Below, piece by piece: positions 50,594 through 59,999 of a stretch of 64,000 bases of DNA. A program made the position numbers and the translations under genes. Position 1 is the stretch's first letter. Each line of letters begins with the position of its first letter. Under the pieces are notes generated by a model that had not been told where the DNA came from, did not search any database, and worked only from the letters and a program-made list of their open reading frames with translations. Origin of the DNA: Sedimentibacter sp. MB35-C1. GTDB lineage: Bacteria > Bacillota > Clostridia > Tissierellales > Sedimentibacteraceae. The stretch spans positions 3,348,001 through 3,412,000 of the forward strand of contig NZ_CP133188.1 in assembly GCF_030913635.1 (NCBI RefSeq). The letters run 5' to 3'.

Positions 50594-52000
50594 TTAAATC
50601 CTCCTATTTGTTTGAGCTTTTTTAATGTATTTTAAAGTATCACTTACTAAATCATCCAACTTAATTTCCTCATAATGCCTCATATAGGTTATAAGTTTAT
50701 CAAATTCAGATGAAATAAGTTTTTTTGGAATGATACGCATTCCCTTTTGAATTCCAAGCACAGGCATAATCATACCTGCATTGCAGTCTGCATCAATACC
50801 GCACATTGTTATTATGTTAAGCGTTTTTTCATAATCCCCTTCGCCAAACATAAGAGCGATTATTTCACAGCATGCATTTGGATAAGCATGAATCCAGTTG
50901 TATTTTATATATTTTTTTTCACATTCAGCTAAAGCATCGTGCCAGTCACTGTGCTTCTTACAGCAATCGTACGCGAAGCTTACTACAGAATAATATTCAC
51001 TATCTGAAGGTATCATGGATATTGCTGCTTCTATAATTTCCTTTATATCATCGTTTACAAATGACATGGAAATCATCACTGCATTAAATATTTCTCCTAA
51101 AATGCCATTGTTAATGTGTGAAACTTCAGCATCTTTCCATGCAAGCTCTGCGGCAAGTCTCGGATTACCCGGTGCGACCATTCCGCATACTGCTCCCCTC
51201 ATCTGTGCCCCAATCCATTCATTAAACGGGTTGTTCCATTGGGCACTTTCCGGCGGCATCATACCTGAGCGTATATTTCTTAAAGCCAGCTCTTCGGCGG
51301 ACCAACCAACTGGTATAAGTCCAATCCATGACAAAGCAATATCTTTACTTGTCACATCATAGCCTTTTTCTTTAAATGCATCAAGGAATGCTATTTCAAA
51401 GGTTATATCATCGTTGTATGTATTCGGCTCTCTTATGTAGTCCTTAACATCTCCAAAAGCATCATAAAGGTTTTTGGACGTATAGCCCTCAACCATTGTA
51501 CCCATTGCCGCACCAATAAGCTGTGACATCCAAGCTGCTTTTATCTGATCTTTAAATTTGTCGGACCCTATTTCAACTTCAACGGTTTCCTTGAATTTTA
51601 CGCTTTTTTCATATTGGTCAAAATTTTTATAAAATGTATATTTCCAGTAAGGTGATTCTTCGTTCTTTTTGGCATTAAGAAATTCGTTTCTAAGCTCTGC
51701 TGAAATTTTTTGAAGCTCAACCTTGTTTCCTGACTTGTGGGCCTCTAAACCTTTTTCAAGGAGCTCATATGCATTTTTTACTGAGTATCCTCTGTTTTCT
51801 AGAGCCTGAACTGCAGCAACCATAGCAATTTCAGGAGCACCAGAACCAGGCACGTTGCTGCCCCAATCAAGGTTCAATATGTTATCATAAAAATCAGCAA
51901 CCTTTTTTAATGGTCCCCATCCTTGCTCTTCTTCTTTCAGAACTGTAGGCTTTGCATTTGAAAATAATTCATATGCCATTTCCCAAGCTTTCTTTTCCAT
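50594..52000 (-). CDS. ADP-ribosylglycohydrolase-family protein with N-terminal extension
   Basis: 468 residues. A helical N-terminal part of about 150 residues (motif-free) precedes an ADP-ribosylglycohydrolase domain. Metal-binding segments: YNDDITFEIAFLDAF (about residues 215-229, equivalent to the (D/T)DD-type N-terminal motif) and GIDADCNAGMIMPVLG (about 404-419, equivalent to D-x-D-x-NA/T). The family removes ADP-ribose from proteins or cleaves ADP-ribose-like glycosidic bonds. It lies in the purine-nucleoside operon 1 base from the BMP lipoprotein, so a nucleoside-like or ADP-ribose-derived substrate is likely. Confidence 0.85.
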   Translation of the reverse strand: MEKKAWEMAYELFSNAKPTVLKEEEQGWGPLKKVADFYDNILNLDWGSNVPGSGAPEIAMVAAVQALENRGYSVKNAYELLEKGLEAHKSGNKVELQKISAELRNEFLNAKKNEESPYWKYTFYKNFDQYEKSVKFKETVEVEIGSDKFKDQIKAAWMSQLIGAAMGTMVEGYTSKNLYDAFGDVKDYIREPNTYNDDITFEIAFLDAFKEKGYDVTSKDIALSWIGLIPVGWSAEELALRNIRSGMMPPESAQWNNPFNEWIGAQMRGAVCGMVAPGNPRLAAELAWKDAEVSHINNGILGEIFNAVMISMSFVNDDIKEIIEAAISMIPSDSEYYSVVSFAYDCCKKHSDWHDALAECEKKYIKYNWIHAYPNACCEIIALMFGEGDYEKTLNIITMCGIDADCNAGMIMPVLGIQKGMRIIPKKLISSEFDKLITYMRHYEEIKLDDLVSDTLKYIKKAQTNRRI

Positions 52001-52009
52001 AATAAACTC

Positions 52010-52711
52010 CTACGCAATCTCCAGAGCAATTTTCATCATGTCTTTAAATCCTTTTTCTCTTTGCTCAGGAGTAGTTTCTGTCTGGTTTGCTATTGAATCT
52101 GAAACTGTAAGTACTGTAAGTGCATTTACACCTGCTCTGGAAGCGTTGCAGTAAAGTGCATATGTTTCCATTTCTGCAGCAAGGCATCCCATCTTAGCCC
52201 AACTTTTCCAGTTTTCTGAATTATCATTATAAAAAATGTCCGAAGTAACAACATTTCCTACAAACGCAGTAATGTTATTTTCATCAGCAGTTTTTTTAGC
52301 CTTTGAGAGAAGTTCCCATGATGCTGTAGCTGAATAGACACCTGGAAGGTTATACTGAGAAGCATAATTTGAATCCGTGCTTGCGCCTATTGCCAATACA
52401 ATATCATAAAGATTCAGCTTGGGATCATAAGCCCCGCATGAACCTACTCTTATAAGATTTTTTACTCCATACATATGTATCAATTCATACGAATAAATTC
52501 CTATTGATGGGCATCCCATTCCCGTACCCATAACAGAAACCTTTTTACCTTTGTATGTACCAGTGTATCCAAACATATTTCTTACAGCATTAAACTGTTC
52601 AACATCGTTTAAAAAATTTTCAGCAATAAATTTTGCTCTTAGTGGATCTCCCGGCAAAAGAACTGTTTCTGCTATTTGCCCTTTTGTGGCATTGTTGTGT
52701 GGTGTTGACAT
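52010..52711 (-). CDS. deoD: Purine-nucleoside phosphorylase, DeoD type
   Basis: 233 residues, the normal length. Signatures: STPHNNATKGQIAETVLLPGDPLRAKF at the N-terminus (phosphate-binding Gly and Arg), MGCPSIGIYSYELI (about residues 64-77), IRVGSCGA (about 86-93), AAEMETYALY (about 176-185, nucleoside-binding ME) and the catalytic Asp in VSDSIA. It phosphorolyses purine (deoxy)nucleosides to base and pentose-1-phosphate. It is the first gene of the nucleoside operon, behind a recognisable promoter. Confidence 0.96.
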   Translation of the reverse strand: MSTPHNNATKGQIAETVLLPGDPLRAKFIAENFLNDVEQFNAVRNMFGYTGTYKGKKVSVMGTGMGCPSIGIYSYELIHMYGVKNLIRVGSCGAYDPKLNLYDIVLAIGASTDSNYASQYNLPGVYSATASWELLSKAKKTADENNITAFVGNVVTSDIFYNDNSENWKSWAKMGCLAAEMETYALYCNASRAGVNALTVLTVSDSIANQTETTPEQREKGFKDMMKIALEIA

Positions 52712-52766
52712 ATCTTTCTCCTTTACATTTTTATTTTTATTAAACTTAAGTTAGAAAGGCTATAAT

Positions 52767-52795
52767 ATATTACTATCTTTTTTAAAATTAGTCAA
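52767..52795 (-). promoter_or_regulatory. Promoter of the purine-nucleoside operon
   Basis: On the minus strand TTGACT (52790-52795) and TAATAT (52767-52772) are 17 bases apart, 56 bases before deoD. No purine riboswitch, palindrome or terminator is present in the short leader, so regulation, if any, is not visible here. Confidence 0.75.
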
Positions 52796-52815
52796 TATTC
52801 TTAAGGCGTTTTAAT

Positions 52816-53742
52816 CTATTTGCGCTTTGAATTCTTGAATCTTGCATTTTTAGTTTTATTTCCTGGCCTTCTATTTCCGCCTTGCTCGGCCTTTTTATCA
52901 CTGTCTGATAGTCTAATTCCGTCTTTCGTCATTTCTACTACATTTTTTTTCATCAATCTGCCAACTGCTTTTTTAAATGAGCTTTTGCTTAAGCCAAGCT
53001 TTTCTTTAATTTCTTCAGGGCTGGAATCATCATTAATTCTTATAAACCCTTTATTCTTTGACAAGATGTTTAAAATCTTTTCTCCGTCCCTATCTATTTG
53101 AAGCTTTGGCGCATCTTTCAGGCTTAAATCCAATTTACCGTCTTCCTTAATGTGACTTACCCTTACATCCACAATCTCCCCTGGATGCATAGGCTTTAAA
53201 ATTTCACCTTCGTGTATTAGCCCAAGATACTTTCCGTCAACTGCAACCATAGCTCCAAGCCCTCTTTTCAAGCTGAACACTGTACCCTTAACCATATCAT
53301 TCACCTTGTATGGTGAATCCGTTCTAAGCACCTTAAACAGGTTCATAGTAGCACACAGGCGGTCTGATTTATCAATATAAAGCCCAACTAAATATTCTCC
53401 GCCCAATTTAATTTCTCCAACCTGCTCCTTAAATGGCAAAAATAAATCTTTTTCCAATCCCCAGTTTAAGAACGCTCCTATTCTTGTAAGCTGAACCACC
53501 TTCAAATAAGCAATTTCACCTATTTGTATCCTTGGCTTTTTTGTAGTTGCTATAATTCTATCGTTTGAATCTCTATATACAAAGACATTGATTCTGTCAC
53601 CTGTCTTTGTATCTTGAGGAACCTGCTTTAAAGGCAGCAGAACTCTGTCTTCTTTTCTTTCATCATCCTTATTTTTAAGATATACTCCGAAATCTACTTT
53701 TTTAACTACTTCCAACTCTTGCATTTCGCCTAATTTTATCAT
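52816..53742 (-). CDS. cvfB: CvfB-type S1 RNA-binding protein
   Basis: 308 residues. Three S1-like domains are visible in the first 215 residues (for example RIGAFLNWGLEKDLFLPFKEQ and VSHIKEDGKLDLSL). A C-terminal winged helix follows at about residues 225-285 (PEEIKEKLGLSKSSFKKAVGRLMKKNVV). A highly basic tail ends the protein. CvfB proteins bind RNA and influence virulence and other gene expression in Gram-positive bacteria. Monocistronic; the gap to deoD carries the nucleoside-operon promoter. Confidence 0.9.
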   Translation of the reverse strand: MIKLGEMQELEVVKKVDFGVYLKNKDDERKEDRVLLPLKQVPQDTKTGDRINVFVYRDSNDRIIATTKKPRIQIGEIAYLKVVQLTRIGAFLNWGLEKDLFLPFKEQVGEIKLGGEYLVGLYIDKSDRLCATMNLFKVLRTDSPYKVNDMVKGTVFSLKRGLGAMVAVDGKYLGLIHEGEILKPMHPGEIVDVRVSHIKEDGKLDLSLKDAPKLQIDRDGEKILNILSKNKGFIRINDDSSPEEIKEKLGLSKSSFKKAVGRLMKKNVVEMTKDGIRLSDSDKKAEQGGNRRPGNKTKNARFKNSKRK

Positions 53743-53806
53743 ATTTTCTCCTCAATAAACAAAACTTTACTCTCTCATCCAGTATTTTAGTTATTATAAT
53801 TATTTC

Positions 53807-55087
53807 TTACCTTTTTCCTAACAATCTAAACATGTTTTTTTTATAATTTTCAACACCCGGCTGAGTGAACGGATCTATTTTATTAGTGTATCCGCTTATT
53901 GCACATGCCATCATAAAAAAATAAAAAAGTTTACCCATGCAAAATTCATTCAACTCAGGTACTCCAACTATAATGCCGGGAACACTTCCCTCACTGTGCG
54001 CCATAAAAGTACCCTCAAAAGCACTCCGATTTATGGCACTAAGCTTCATACCTGATATATAATTCAATTTATCAAAATCATTTTCTTCATAAGGTACGGT
54101 CATATCATACTTAGAATTATTTACCATTAACGTTGTTTCAAAAATTATCTTTCGTCCGTCCTGAACAAACTGCCCCATAGAATGAAGATCTGTGGTGAAA
54201 TTTAACGATGCCGGAAAAATTCCCTTTCCTTCCTTTCCCTCGCTTTCACCGAACAGTTGCTTCCACCATTCTGAAACAGATGCATGTGAAGGCTCGTAGT
54301 TAACAAGCACTTCCACTTCCTTGCCCTTTCTGTTCAAAATATTTCTGGCAGCTGCATATTGACAACAGATGTTGTCGTTAAAATTTCTTGTATGGTATTC
54401 ATCCTCTGCTGATCTCAATCCGCTAATAAACTCATCAATATTCAATCCTGCTGCAGCCATGGGAAGAAGCCCTACCGGTGTGATTACAGAATACCTTCCT
54501 CCTATGTTGTCAGGTATTACAAATGTCTTGTAATCCTTTAGGCCGGACATGCTTTTCAGTGCCCCCTTGCTCCTGTCCGTAATTACAAAAATACGTTCAG
54601 AAGCTTCTCGTCCGTATTTTTCTTCCATTAAATCTCTTAAAATTCTAAAGGATACGGCAGTTTCCAACGTTGTTCCCGATTTTGAAATCACTATTAAGCA
54701 AATGTCCTTATTTTTAATTGCTTCTACTAAATTTCTAAGGTATGAACCGCTTAGATTCTGCCCTGCATAATAAACCTGCGGACTTTTTAATTCATTGTGA
54801 AAATCTCCCCTTATTGCTTCTATTGCAGCTCTTGCCCCCAAGTATGAGCCGCCTATTCCAAGAAGTATAAAGGCATTGCAGCCATTTATGTATTTGGCGG
54901 TTTTTTTAATCTCGTCAAATTCTTTCACATCCATATTCTTCGCGTAATCCAGCCACCCTGTCATATCAGAACTTATCCCATTTTTATCAAGCAAAAGTTC
55001 CTGAGCCTTCATAATTTCCGGCGCAATGTCCTTCATATCAGCATCATTTATAAAGCTTCCTTTTAAATCAAGATATATTTCCTTCAT
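53807..55087 (-). CDS. pgi: Glucose-6-phosphate isomerase
   Basis: 426 residues, slightly shorter than the 450 typical of Firmicutes. Phosphosugar-isomerase signatures: GIGGSYLGARAAIEAI (about residues 77-92), ISKSGTTLETAVSFRIL (about 134-150), NIGGRYSVITPVGLLPMA (about 199-216), and the C-terminal AHSEGSVPGI with the active-site His. The last catalytic Lys lies near residue 405 (GYTNKIDPFTQPGVENYKKNMF). It interconverts glucose-6-P and fructose-6-P. It sits 17 bases after the PAS-phosphatase gene, so may be co-transcribed with it. Confidence 0.96.
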   Translation of the reverse strand: MKEIYLDLKGSFINDADMKDIAPEIMKAQELLLDKNGISSDMTGWLDYAKNMDVKEFDEIKKTAKYINGCNAFILLGIGGSYLGARAAIEAIRGDFHNELKSPQVYYAGQNLSGSYLRNLVEAIKNKDICLIVISKSGTTLETAVSFRILRDLMEEKYGREASERIFVITDRSKGALKSMSGLKDYKTFVIPDNIGGRYSVITPVGLLPMAAAGLNIDEFISGLRSAEDEYHTRNFNDNICCQYAAARNILNRKGKEVEVLVNYEPSHASVSEWWKQLFGESEGKEGKGIFPASLNFTTDLHSMGQFVQDGRKIIFETTLMVNNSKYDMTVPYEENDFDKLNYISGMKLSAINRSAFEGTFMAHSEGSVPGIIVGVPELNEFCMGKLFYFFMMACAISGYTNKIDPFTQPGVENYKKNMFRLLGKR

Positions 55088-55104
55088 ACTACCCCTCTTT
55101 CTAA

Positions 55105-56187
55105 CTAAATTATTTCTGCCATAAGTATGGCATAATCATCCTTATGGATCTTGCAATAGTCAACTAGTGACTTTTCTAAATTCTTTAAAATGCTTCCGCC
55201 GCCTTTAATTATATTAGCTAAACTTTCAACGCCGTATTGTTTATTTTCACAATTTTTTGCTTCAGTTATCCCGTCGGTGTATAAAAACAGTTTGTCCCCA
55301 ACGCTCAGGCTAATATTGTTTTCATCATAGCTGACATTATCAAATATATTGGCAATCGGATATCCTTTTGATTTCAGCAGGCTTATTTCACTGTTTGTTC
55401 TGAGAAGAATGGGTTCAGAGTTATGCCCGGCATTTGCATATCTTAGCACATGAGTTTCCTTATTGTATACTCCGAAAAAAACTGAAAAGTATTTGTCGTA
55501 ATCCAAGTTCAGAGAAAGAAATGTCTTATGAAGTTCCTTCATAATTTTATCAATACTCTTGTTTCCTTTAGCTATTGTTCTTAAGGACTGTCTGACAAAT
55601 ACCGTCAAAAGTGAGGCTGTAACGCCATGACCGACTACATCACAAATATAAACACCTGTGTTTTCATCATCAATTTTAAACACATCAAAAAAATCTCCGC
55701 TTAATGATTCTGACGACTCGTAAAGATAATCGATGCTGAGTCCATTGTACATTCCTTTTGGAGGAAGCATTCTTATCTGCATATTTCTTGCAAATTTAAT
55801 ATCTTCACTCATTTTCCTGTTTCTTTCATTGATTTTTTTCGAAAGTATTTTTTCATTAGTAATGTCTCTAAAAACCTCAACGGCGCATACCGTTTTTTTG
55901 TCAATGTCCTGAATAGGTGATGAAATTACCATAAACGTCCTGTTTCCAACAGCTGCTTCTTTCTTCATAATAACACCGTGCTCTATTGTTTTTCTCGAAA
56001 TACAGTTCCCGCATTTTTTTTCCGAGCAGAAAACATCAAAGCATTTCTTTCCCACAATTTCTCCGAGTTCTTCTCTCATCTTCCTGTTTGCATAAAGAAC
56101 CGTATTGTTGTTATCTACAACCCTTACCCAGTCTATCATTCCGTCAACTATTCTAAGCTGTGTTTCATTTAGCTTGATGTTTTCCAT
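55105..56187 (-). CDS. PAS-PP2C (SpoIIE-type) serine phosphatase
   Basis: 360 residues. An N-terminal PAS domain (about 10-115) contains an internal four-cysteine set CFDVFCSEKKCGNC, suggesting redox or metal sensing. A short coiled linker (about 118-140) leads to a PP2C/SpoIIE domain: LPPKGMYNGLSIDYLYESSESLSGDFFDVF (about 141-170, metal-binding Asp), VYICDVVGHGVTASLL (about 179-194) and LYTDGITEAKN (about 301-311). Such proteins dephosphorylate anti-anti-sigma factors or other phosphoserine proteins. The start overlaps glmR by 23 bases, so the two are translationally linked. GGAAGTGACAT before the ATG. Confidence 0.9.
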   Translation of the reverse strand: MENIKLNETQLRIVDGMIDWVRVVDNNNTVLYANRKMREELGEIVGKKCFDVFCSEKKCGNCISRKTIEHGVIMKKEAAVGNRTFMVISSPIQDIDKKTVCAVEVFRDITNEKILSKKINERNRKMSEDIKFARNMQIRMLPPKGMYNGLSIDYLYESSESLSGDFFDVFKIDDENTGVYICDVVGHGVTASLLTVFVRQSLRTIAKGNKSIDKIMKELHKTFLSLNLDYDKYFSVFFGVYNKETHVLRYANAGHNSEPILLRTNSEISLLKSKGYPIANIFDNVSYDENNISLSVGDKLFLYTDGITEAKNCENKQYGVESLANIIKGGGSILKNLEKSLVDYCKIHKDDYAILMAEII

Positions 56188-57169
56188 ATGTCACTTCCTT
56201 AGGCATTATTTTTTCCTTTGTATAACTGCACAACAGCCTTCCTATCTTATCTGAATCGTGCCTTATATAATTTTTCCTTATTTCAACAAAATTGCTGCTT
56301 ATAACTTTAATATTCATTTCTTCAAGCTGTCTAGTCTGCTCATCATCAATTAATATCTGCTTTGCACCCTTAAACTTATAATTTTCTATCTGTTTTTCTG
56401 ATATAAGCTCATCATTTGCTATTACAAAGTCTATGACATATCTGTTGCTATGCTTGATAATTGCACTCACATGATCATATACATTGTAGTTATCAGTTTC
56501 TCCGGGCTGTGTCATGAGATTGCATATGTAAAACTTTGCAGCCTTTGATTCAGCTATCAAATCCGATATATTTCTAACAAGCAGGTTTGGAATAACACTG
56601 GTATACAAGCTCCCGGGTCCAAGTACTATTATATCAGCCTGCTTTATATCTCTTACGGTCTCTTCCAGAGGCTCACACATATCGGGAACAAGGGAAACCC
56701 TGTCTATTCTGCAGCCTGACTTGCTAACAAACTCTGGTATATCTTTTTCTCCCAATATGCATTCACCGTTATCCAAGTATGCTTTAAGCTGTGAATCCTG
56801 AAGCGTCATAGGAAGCACTTTTCCCGACAGCCTGAAAATGCTGCCTATCTCCTTCAATGCGTGCTCATAATCTCCAAAAAGTTCATACATTGCTGCAATC
56901 AAAAGATTTCCGAAACTCTGTCCATTAAGATAACCGTCTTTAAATCTATGCTGCATAAGCCTGACCATTGTAGGTTCGACATCAGATAATGCAATGATGC
57001 AGTTTCTCATATCACCCGGAGGCAGCATCCCCAAGTCCTCTCTCAGAACTCCCGAGCCGCCGCCGTTATCGGCTACGGTAACGACAGCCGAAATATCACG
57101 GGTATACTTTTTTAAACCTCTCAATAAAATCGACAGGCCTGTTCCTCCTCCAAATACAACCAGCTTCAT
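56165..57169 (-). CDS. glmR: GlmR/YvcK gluconeogenesis and envelope factor
   Basis: 334 residues. Hallmark segments: VFGGGTGLSILLRGLKKYT at the N-terminus (UDP-sugar binding, CofD-like fold), TVADNGGGSGVLREDLGMLPPGDMRNC (about residues 31-57), GQSFGNLLIAAMYELFGDYEHAL (about 83-105) and VLGPGSLYTSVIPNLLV (about 185-201). YvcK/GlmR binds UDP-GlcNAc and controls carbon flow to peptidoglycan precursors. It lies 11 bases after rapZ as in many Firmicutes, but whiA, which normally follows, is replaced by the PAS phosphatase. Confidence 0.95.
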   Translation of the reverse strand: MKLVVFGGGTGLSILLRGLKKYTRDISAVVTVADNGGGSGVLREDLGMLPPGDMRNCIIALSDVEPTMVRLMQHRFKDGYLNGQSFGNLLIAAMYELFGDYEHALKEIGSIFRLSGKVLPMTLQDSQLKAYLDNGECILGEKDIPEFVSKSGCRIDRVSLVPDMCEPLEETVRDIKQADIIVLGPGSLYTSVIPNLLVRNISDLIAESKAAKFYICNLMTQPGETDNYNVYDHVSAIIKHSNRYVIDFVIANDELISEKQIENYKFKGAKQILIDDEQTRQLEEMNIKVISSNFVEIRKNYIRHDSDKIGRLLCSYTKEKIMPKEVTYGKHQAK

Positions 57170-57180
57170 AAATACCTCTC

Positions 57181-58035
57181 TTACTTATTTACATCTCTGT
57201 GGTTGGAAAGAACCCTGTAATTTTCCTTACATAGAACTTCCGAAATTTTATTTGCTATTGTCACAGAACGATGCTTTCCTCCTGTACACCCAATTGCTAC
57301 AACAAGGTTCGATTTTCCTTCTTTTATATAGTTTGGCATAAGAAAAAGCAGCATATCCTTCAGTTTTTCAATAAAAATATTCGTTGTATCAAATCCCATA
57401 ACGTAATCCTGAACATTTTTATCATTGCCGGTATAATTCTTCAAAGATTCAATGTAAAACGGATTGGGAAGAAATCTAACATCAAAAACCAGATCAGAAT
57501 CTTGCGGGAGTCCGTACTTATAGCCGAACGACATTACTGTAATATTCAAATTATGAGTTATTTGACCTCGTACAAAAATACCAAGAATTTCTTCTTTTAA
57601 CCTGCCAAGCTTCATATTTGTTGTGTAAATAATATAGTCGCTTCGTTTCTTTACTTCCTCCAGCATCAGTCTTTCCTCGTGTATACCGTCAACAATGGTT
57701 CCGGTCGTACTTAAAGGATGAGGTCTTCTTTGTTCCTTGTATCTTTTAACCAATTCATCATCTGATGCATCAAGAAACATAATGCTGTACTGTATCCCCA
57801 TTTTTTTCAGCTCATCAAGGCTGTTAAACAAATCTTTGAAAAAAATTCCTCCTCTTATATCCGCAACAACCGCAACCTTGTTAACCTCTTTTGACGAACT
57901 TTTGCAAAGCTCTGCAAAATTCGGAAGGAGAGCCGGAGGCAAATTATCCATGCAATAATAATTAATATCTTCCAAAACATTGATAGCCTGACTTTTTCCC
58001 GCGCCAGACATTCCCGTAATAATTACAAACTCCAT
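57181..58035 (-). CDS. rapZ: RapZ/YvcJ RNase adapter and nucleotide-binding protein
   Basis: 284 residues. P-loop GMSGAGKSQAI (about residues 7-17), then MDNLPPALLPNFAEL (about 29-43), YKEQRRPHPLS (about 94-104) and the conserved C-terminal SFGYKYGLPQDSDLVFDVRFLPNPF, then IGCTGGKHRSV. RapZ binds the GlmZ/GlmY RNAs in enterics; in Firmicutes the YvcJ protein hydrolyses GTP and affects competence. The end HRDVNK is usual. It precedes glmR directly. Confidence 0.95.
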   Translation of the reverse strand: MEFVIITGMSGAGKSQAINVLEDINYYCMDNLPPALLPNFAELCKSSSKEVNKVAVVADIRGGIFFKDLFNSLDELKKMGIQYSIMFLDASDDELVKRYKEQRRPHPLSTTGTIVDGIHEERLMLEEVKKRSDYIIYTTNMKLGRLKEEILGIFVRGQITHNLNITVMSFGYKYGLPQDSDLVFDVRFLPNPFYIESLKNYTGNDKNVQDYVMGFDTTNIFIEKLKDMLLFLMPNYIKEGKSNLVVAIGCTGGKHRSVTIANKISEVLCKENYRVLSNHRDVNK

Positions 58036-58049
58036 ATTCTCCCCTCTTT

Positions 58050-58793
58050 CTATCTTAAATTTATAATTCGGCTTAAATCAAGTTTTGCATCCATAGCTTC
58101 TTTTAAACCATTCTCATATCTGCCAATATTATCTTTTATGTGAGCGTCACTGTTTATTACAAACTTAACATCATATTTCGATGCAATTTTAATTTCTTCT
58201 GCGTTTAAATGACTGTGACTGTTATTTATTTCAAGAATTGTCCCTGTTTTTTCCGCAGTTTTTGCAATCAATTCTGTATTAAGCGGAATTTTATCTCCAG
58301 GATGTGTTAATATATTTATTTTATATTTATTCATAGCGTTTATAACAGCCTCTGTATTTTTTTCTCTCATATTTTCAAAAACTTTCTTGCTTTTCCTGCC
58401 AATTTTATTCATAATTGTAAATTTCCAAACATCATCTAGAGAAGAAAACACTGTGCCGATATGGTATCCGCATAAAATAATGTCACAATATTTTAAAACT
58501 TCATCTGATATATCTGTATTTCCCTTATAATCTAATATATTTGCCTCTACCCCCATCAGAATTTTTATCTGAGGATATTTTTTTCTCATTTGGATTATTT
58601 TTTCTTTTGATTCTTTAATTTTTTCCATTTTTATTCCGTAAAAATAATGTGACGGTCCATGATCTGTTACGGCAATTTCTTCAAGCCCTATTTCCACAGC
58701 TCTTTGTACGATTTCTTCAATTGTGGACTTTCCATGGTTTCTCCTGGAATATGTTGAGTGAACATGATAGTCAGCTATTGTCCTCATAAACAC
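58050..58793 (-). CDS. PHP-domain phosphoesterase
   Basis: 247 residues. Metal motifs of the PHP superfamily: DYHVHSTYS (about residues 8-16), VTDHGPSH (about 42-49), GVEANILD (about 81-88), LTHPGD (about 161-166) and INSDAHIKD (about 216-224). The family includes histidinol phosphatase-like and nucleotidyl 3'-5' phosphoesterases. Its place between murB and rapZ is conserved in related bacteria, where it is annotated as a PHP domain protein; its substrate is not known. Confidence 0.88.
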   Translation of the reverse strand: MFMRTIADYHVHSTYSRRNHGKSTIEEIVQRAVEIGLEEIAVTDHGPSHYFYGIKMEKIKESKEKIIQMRKKYPQIKILMGVEANILDYKGNTDISDEVLKYCDIILCGYHIGTVFSSLDDVWKFTIMNKIGRKSKKVFENMREKNTEAVINAMNKYKINILTHPGDKIPLNTELIAKTAEKTGTILEINNSHSHLNAEEIKIASKYDVKFVINSDAHIKDNIGRYENGLKEAMDAKLDLSRIINLR

Positions 58794-58855
58794 CTCTTTT
58801 TATTAATAAATATTGTTAGTTGTATGATAATTATCTGAACGCCTCTACACTGTTG

Positions 58856-59782
58856 TTACAGGCTTGTTCCCAGTATTTTAACTTCCGGCTCCAGCGTTAT
58901 ACCGAATTTATCATTTACGGTACTTATCACAATTCTCATAAGCTCAAGTACATCCTGGCAGCATGCATTGTCTATATTAACTATAAAACCGCAATGCTTG
59001 TCGGAAACCATCGCTCCTCTGTGAATCAATCCCTTTAATCCTGCATCCTCTATAAGTTTTGACGCGTATCCGTTTACAGGACGTTTGAATGTGCTCCCTG
59101 CACTTGGAAGATTAAGCGGCTGCTTTGATATCCGCCTGTCGTTCAATTCTCTGATTAAAGACAAAATCTCTTCTCTTTCACCTTCCTTAAATTCAAACTC
59201 AGCTTCCAGAACAATGTATTCTGAATCTGTTATTTTTGAATGCCTGTATGTAAATTCCATATCATCATTTGAAAATTTATGCACATTGCCGTCACGATCA
59301 ATGCATTTCACGCTTTTTACAACCTGCTTCATTTCTCCGCCATACGCACCTGCATTCATATATACAGCTCCGCCGAGACAACCTGGAATTCCGCTGGCAA
59401 ATTCAAACCCTGCCAATCCCTCTCTCGCTATAAATTTCGACATTGCGGACAGCAATAATCCTGATCCTGCAATTACAATGTTTCCGTTTCTTTCAATATA
59501 ACTAAATTTATCTCCGATTTTTATTATTACACCCTTAAATCCCTCGTCAGCAACAAGTAGATTAGTTCCGTTTCCTATTACAAAACAATCAGTCTCATAC
59601 TTTTTGACAAGTTTTAAAACTGATATTAAATCTTCCGTATCTTCAGGTTCTGCAAGTATAGCCGCAGGACCTCCTATTTTAAAATAAGTGTGATTTTTTA
59701 AAGGTTCATCCTTAAGAACACTGCCTCTTACAACAGAAGTCATATCCTCATAAAGCCGGTTAATTTTTGATTGATATTTCAT
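58856..59782 (-). CDS. murB: UDP-N-acetylenolpyruvoylglucosamine reductase MurB
   Basis: 308 residues, type IIb (short) MurB. FAD-binding: NHTYFKIGGPA (about residues 29-39), VIGNGTNLL (about 63-71), EGLAGFEFASGIPGCLGGAVYMNAGAYGGE (about 119-148). Catalytic Ser in PSAGSTFKRP (about 229-238), and the Glu near the C-terminus in LEPEVKILG. It reduces UDP-GlcNAc-enolpyruvate to UDP-MurNAc, the second committed step of peptidoglycan synthesis. The MurB, GlmR and RapZ grouping ties cell-wall precursor supply to one operon. Confidence 0.96.
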   Translation of the reverse strand: MKYQSKINRLYEDMTSVVRGSVLKDEPLKNHTYFKIGGPAAILAEPEDTEDLISVLKLVKKYETDCFVIGNGTNLLVADEGFKGVIIKIGDKFSYIERNGNIVIAGSGLLLSAMSKFIAREGLAGFEFASGIPGCLGGAVYMNAGAYGGEMKQVVKSVKCIDRDGNVHKFSNDDMEFTYRHSKITDSEYIVLEAEFEFKEGEREEILSLIRELNDRRISKQPLNLPSAGSTFKRPVNGYASKLIEDAGLKGLIHRGAMVSDKHCGFIVNIDNACCQDVLELMRIVISTVNDKFGITLEPEVKILGTSL

Positions 59783-59897
59783 TACTTCACCCTTTCTAAA
59801 CCATCTGTGTACATTGTAACATCCATTAAGATTTTTTTAAAGATATATTTTTTATTTATGCGGTTGATTAATAAAATAGACTAATCCTAATTTTAAA

Positions 59898-59926
59898 TTG
59901 ACATAGTCCTTCAATACTGTTAATAT
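59898..59926 (+). promoter_or_regulatory. Promoter of the M20 amidohydrolase gene
   Basis: TTGACA (59898-59903) and TAATAT (59921-59926) are 17 bases apart and read into the gene starting at 60000. The divergent murB operon begins about 115 bases to the left. Confidence 0.8.
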
Positions 59927-59999
59927 ATTAGTATAGTTGTATAAATATTATTATATTCTTATAATTAGTTCAAAAATAAATAACTTCTTTGGAGGGATT

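Noticed and set aside
52712..52815. Purine riboswitch before the nucleoside operon
   Set aside because: The leader is only about 50 bases and lacks the conserved three-way junction elements.
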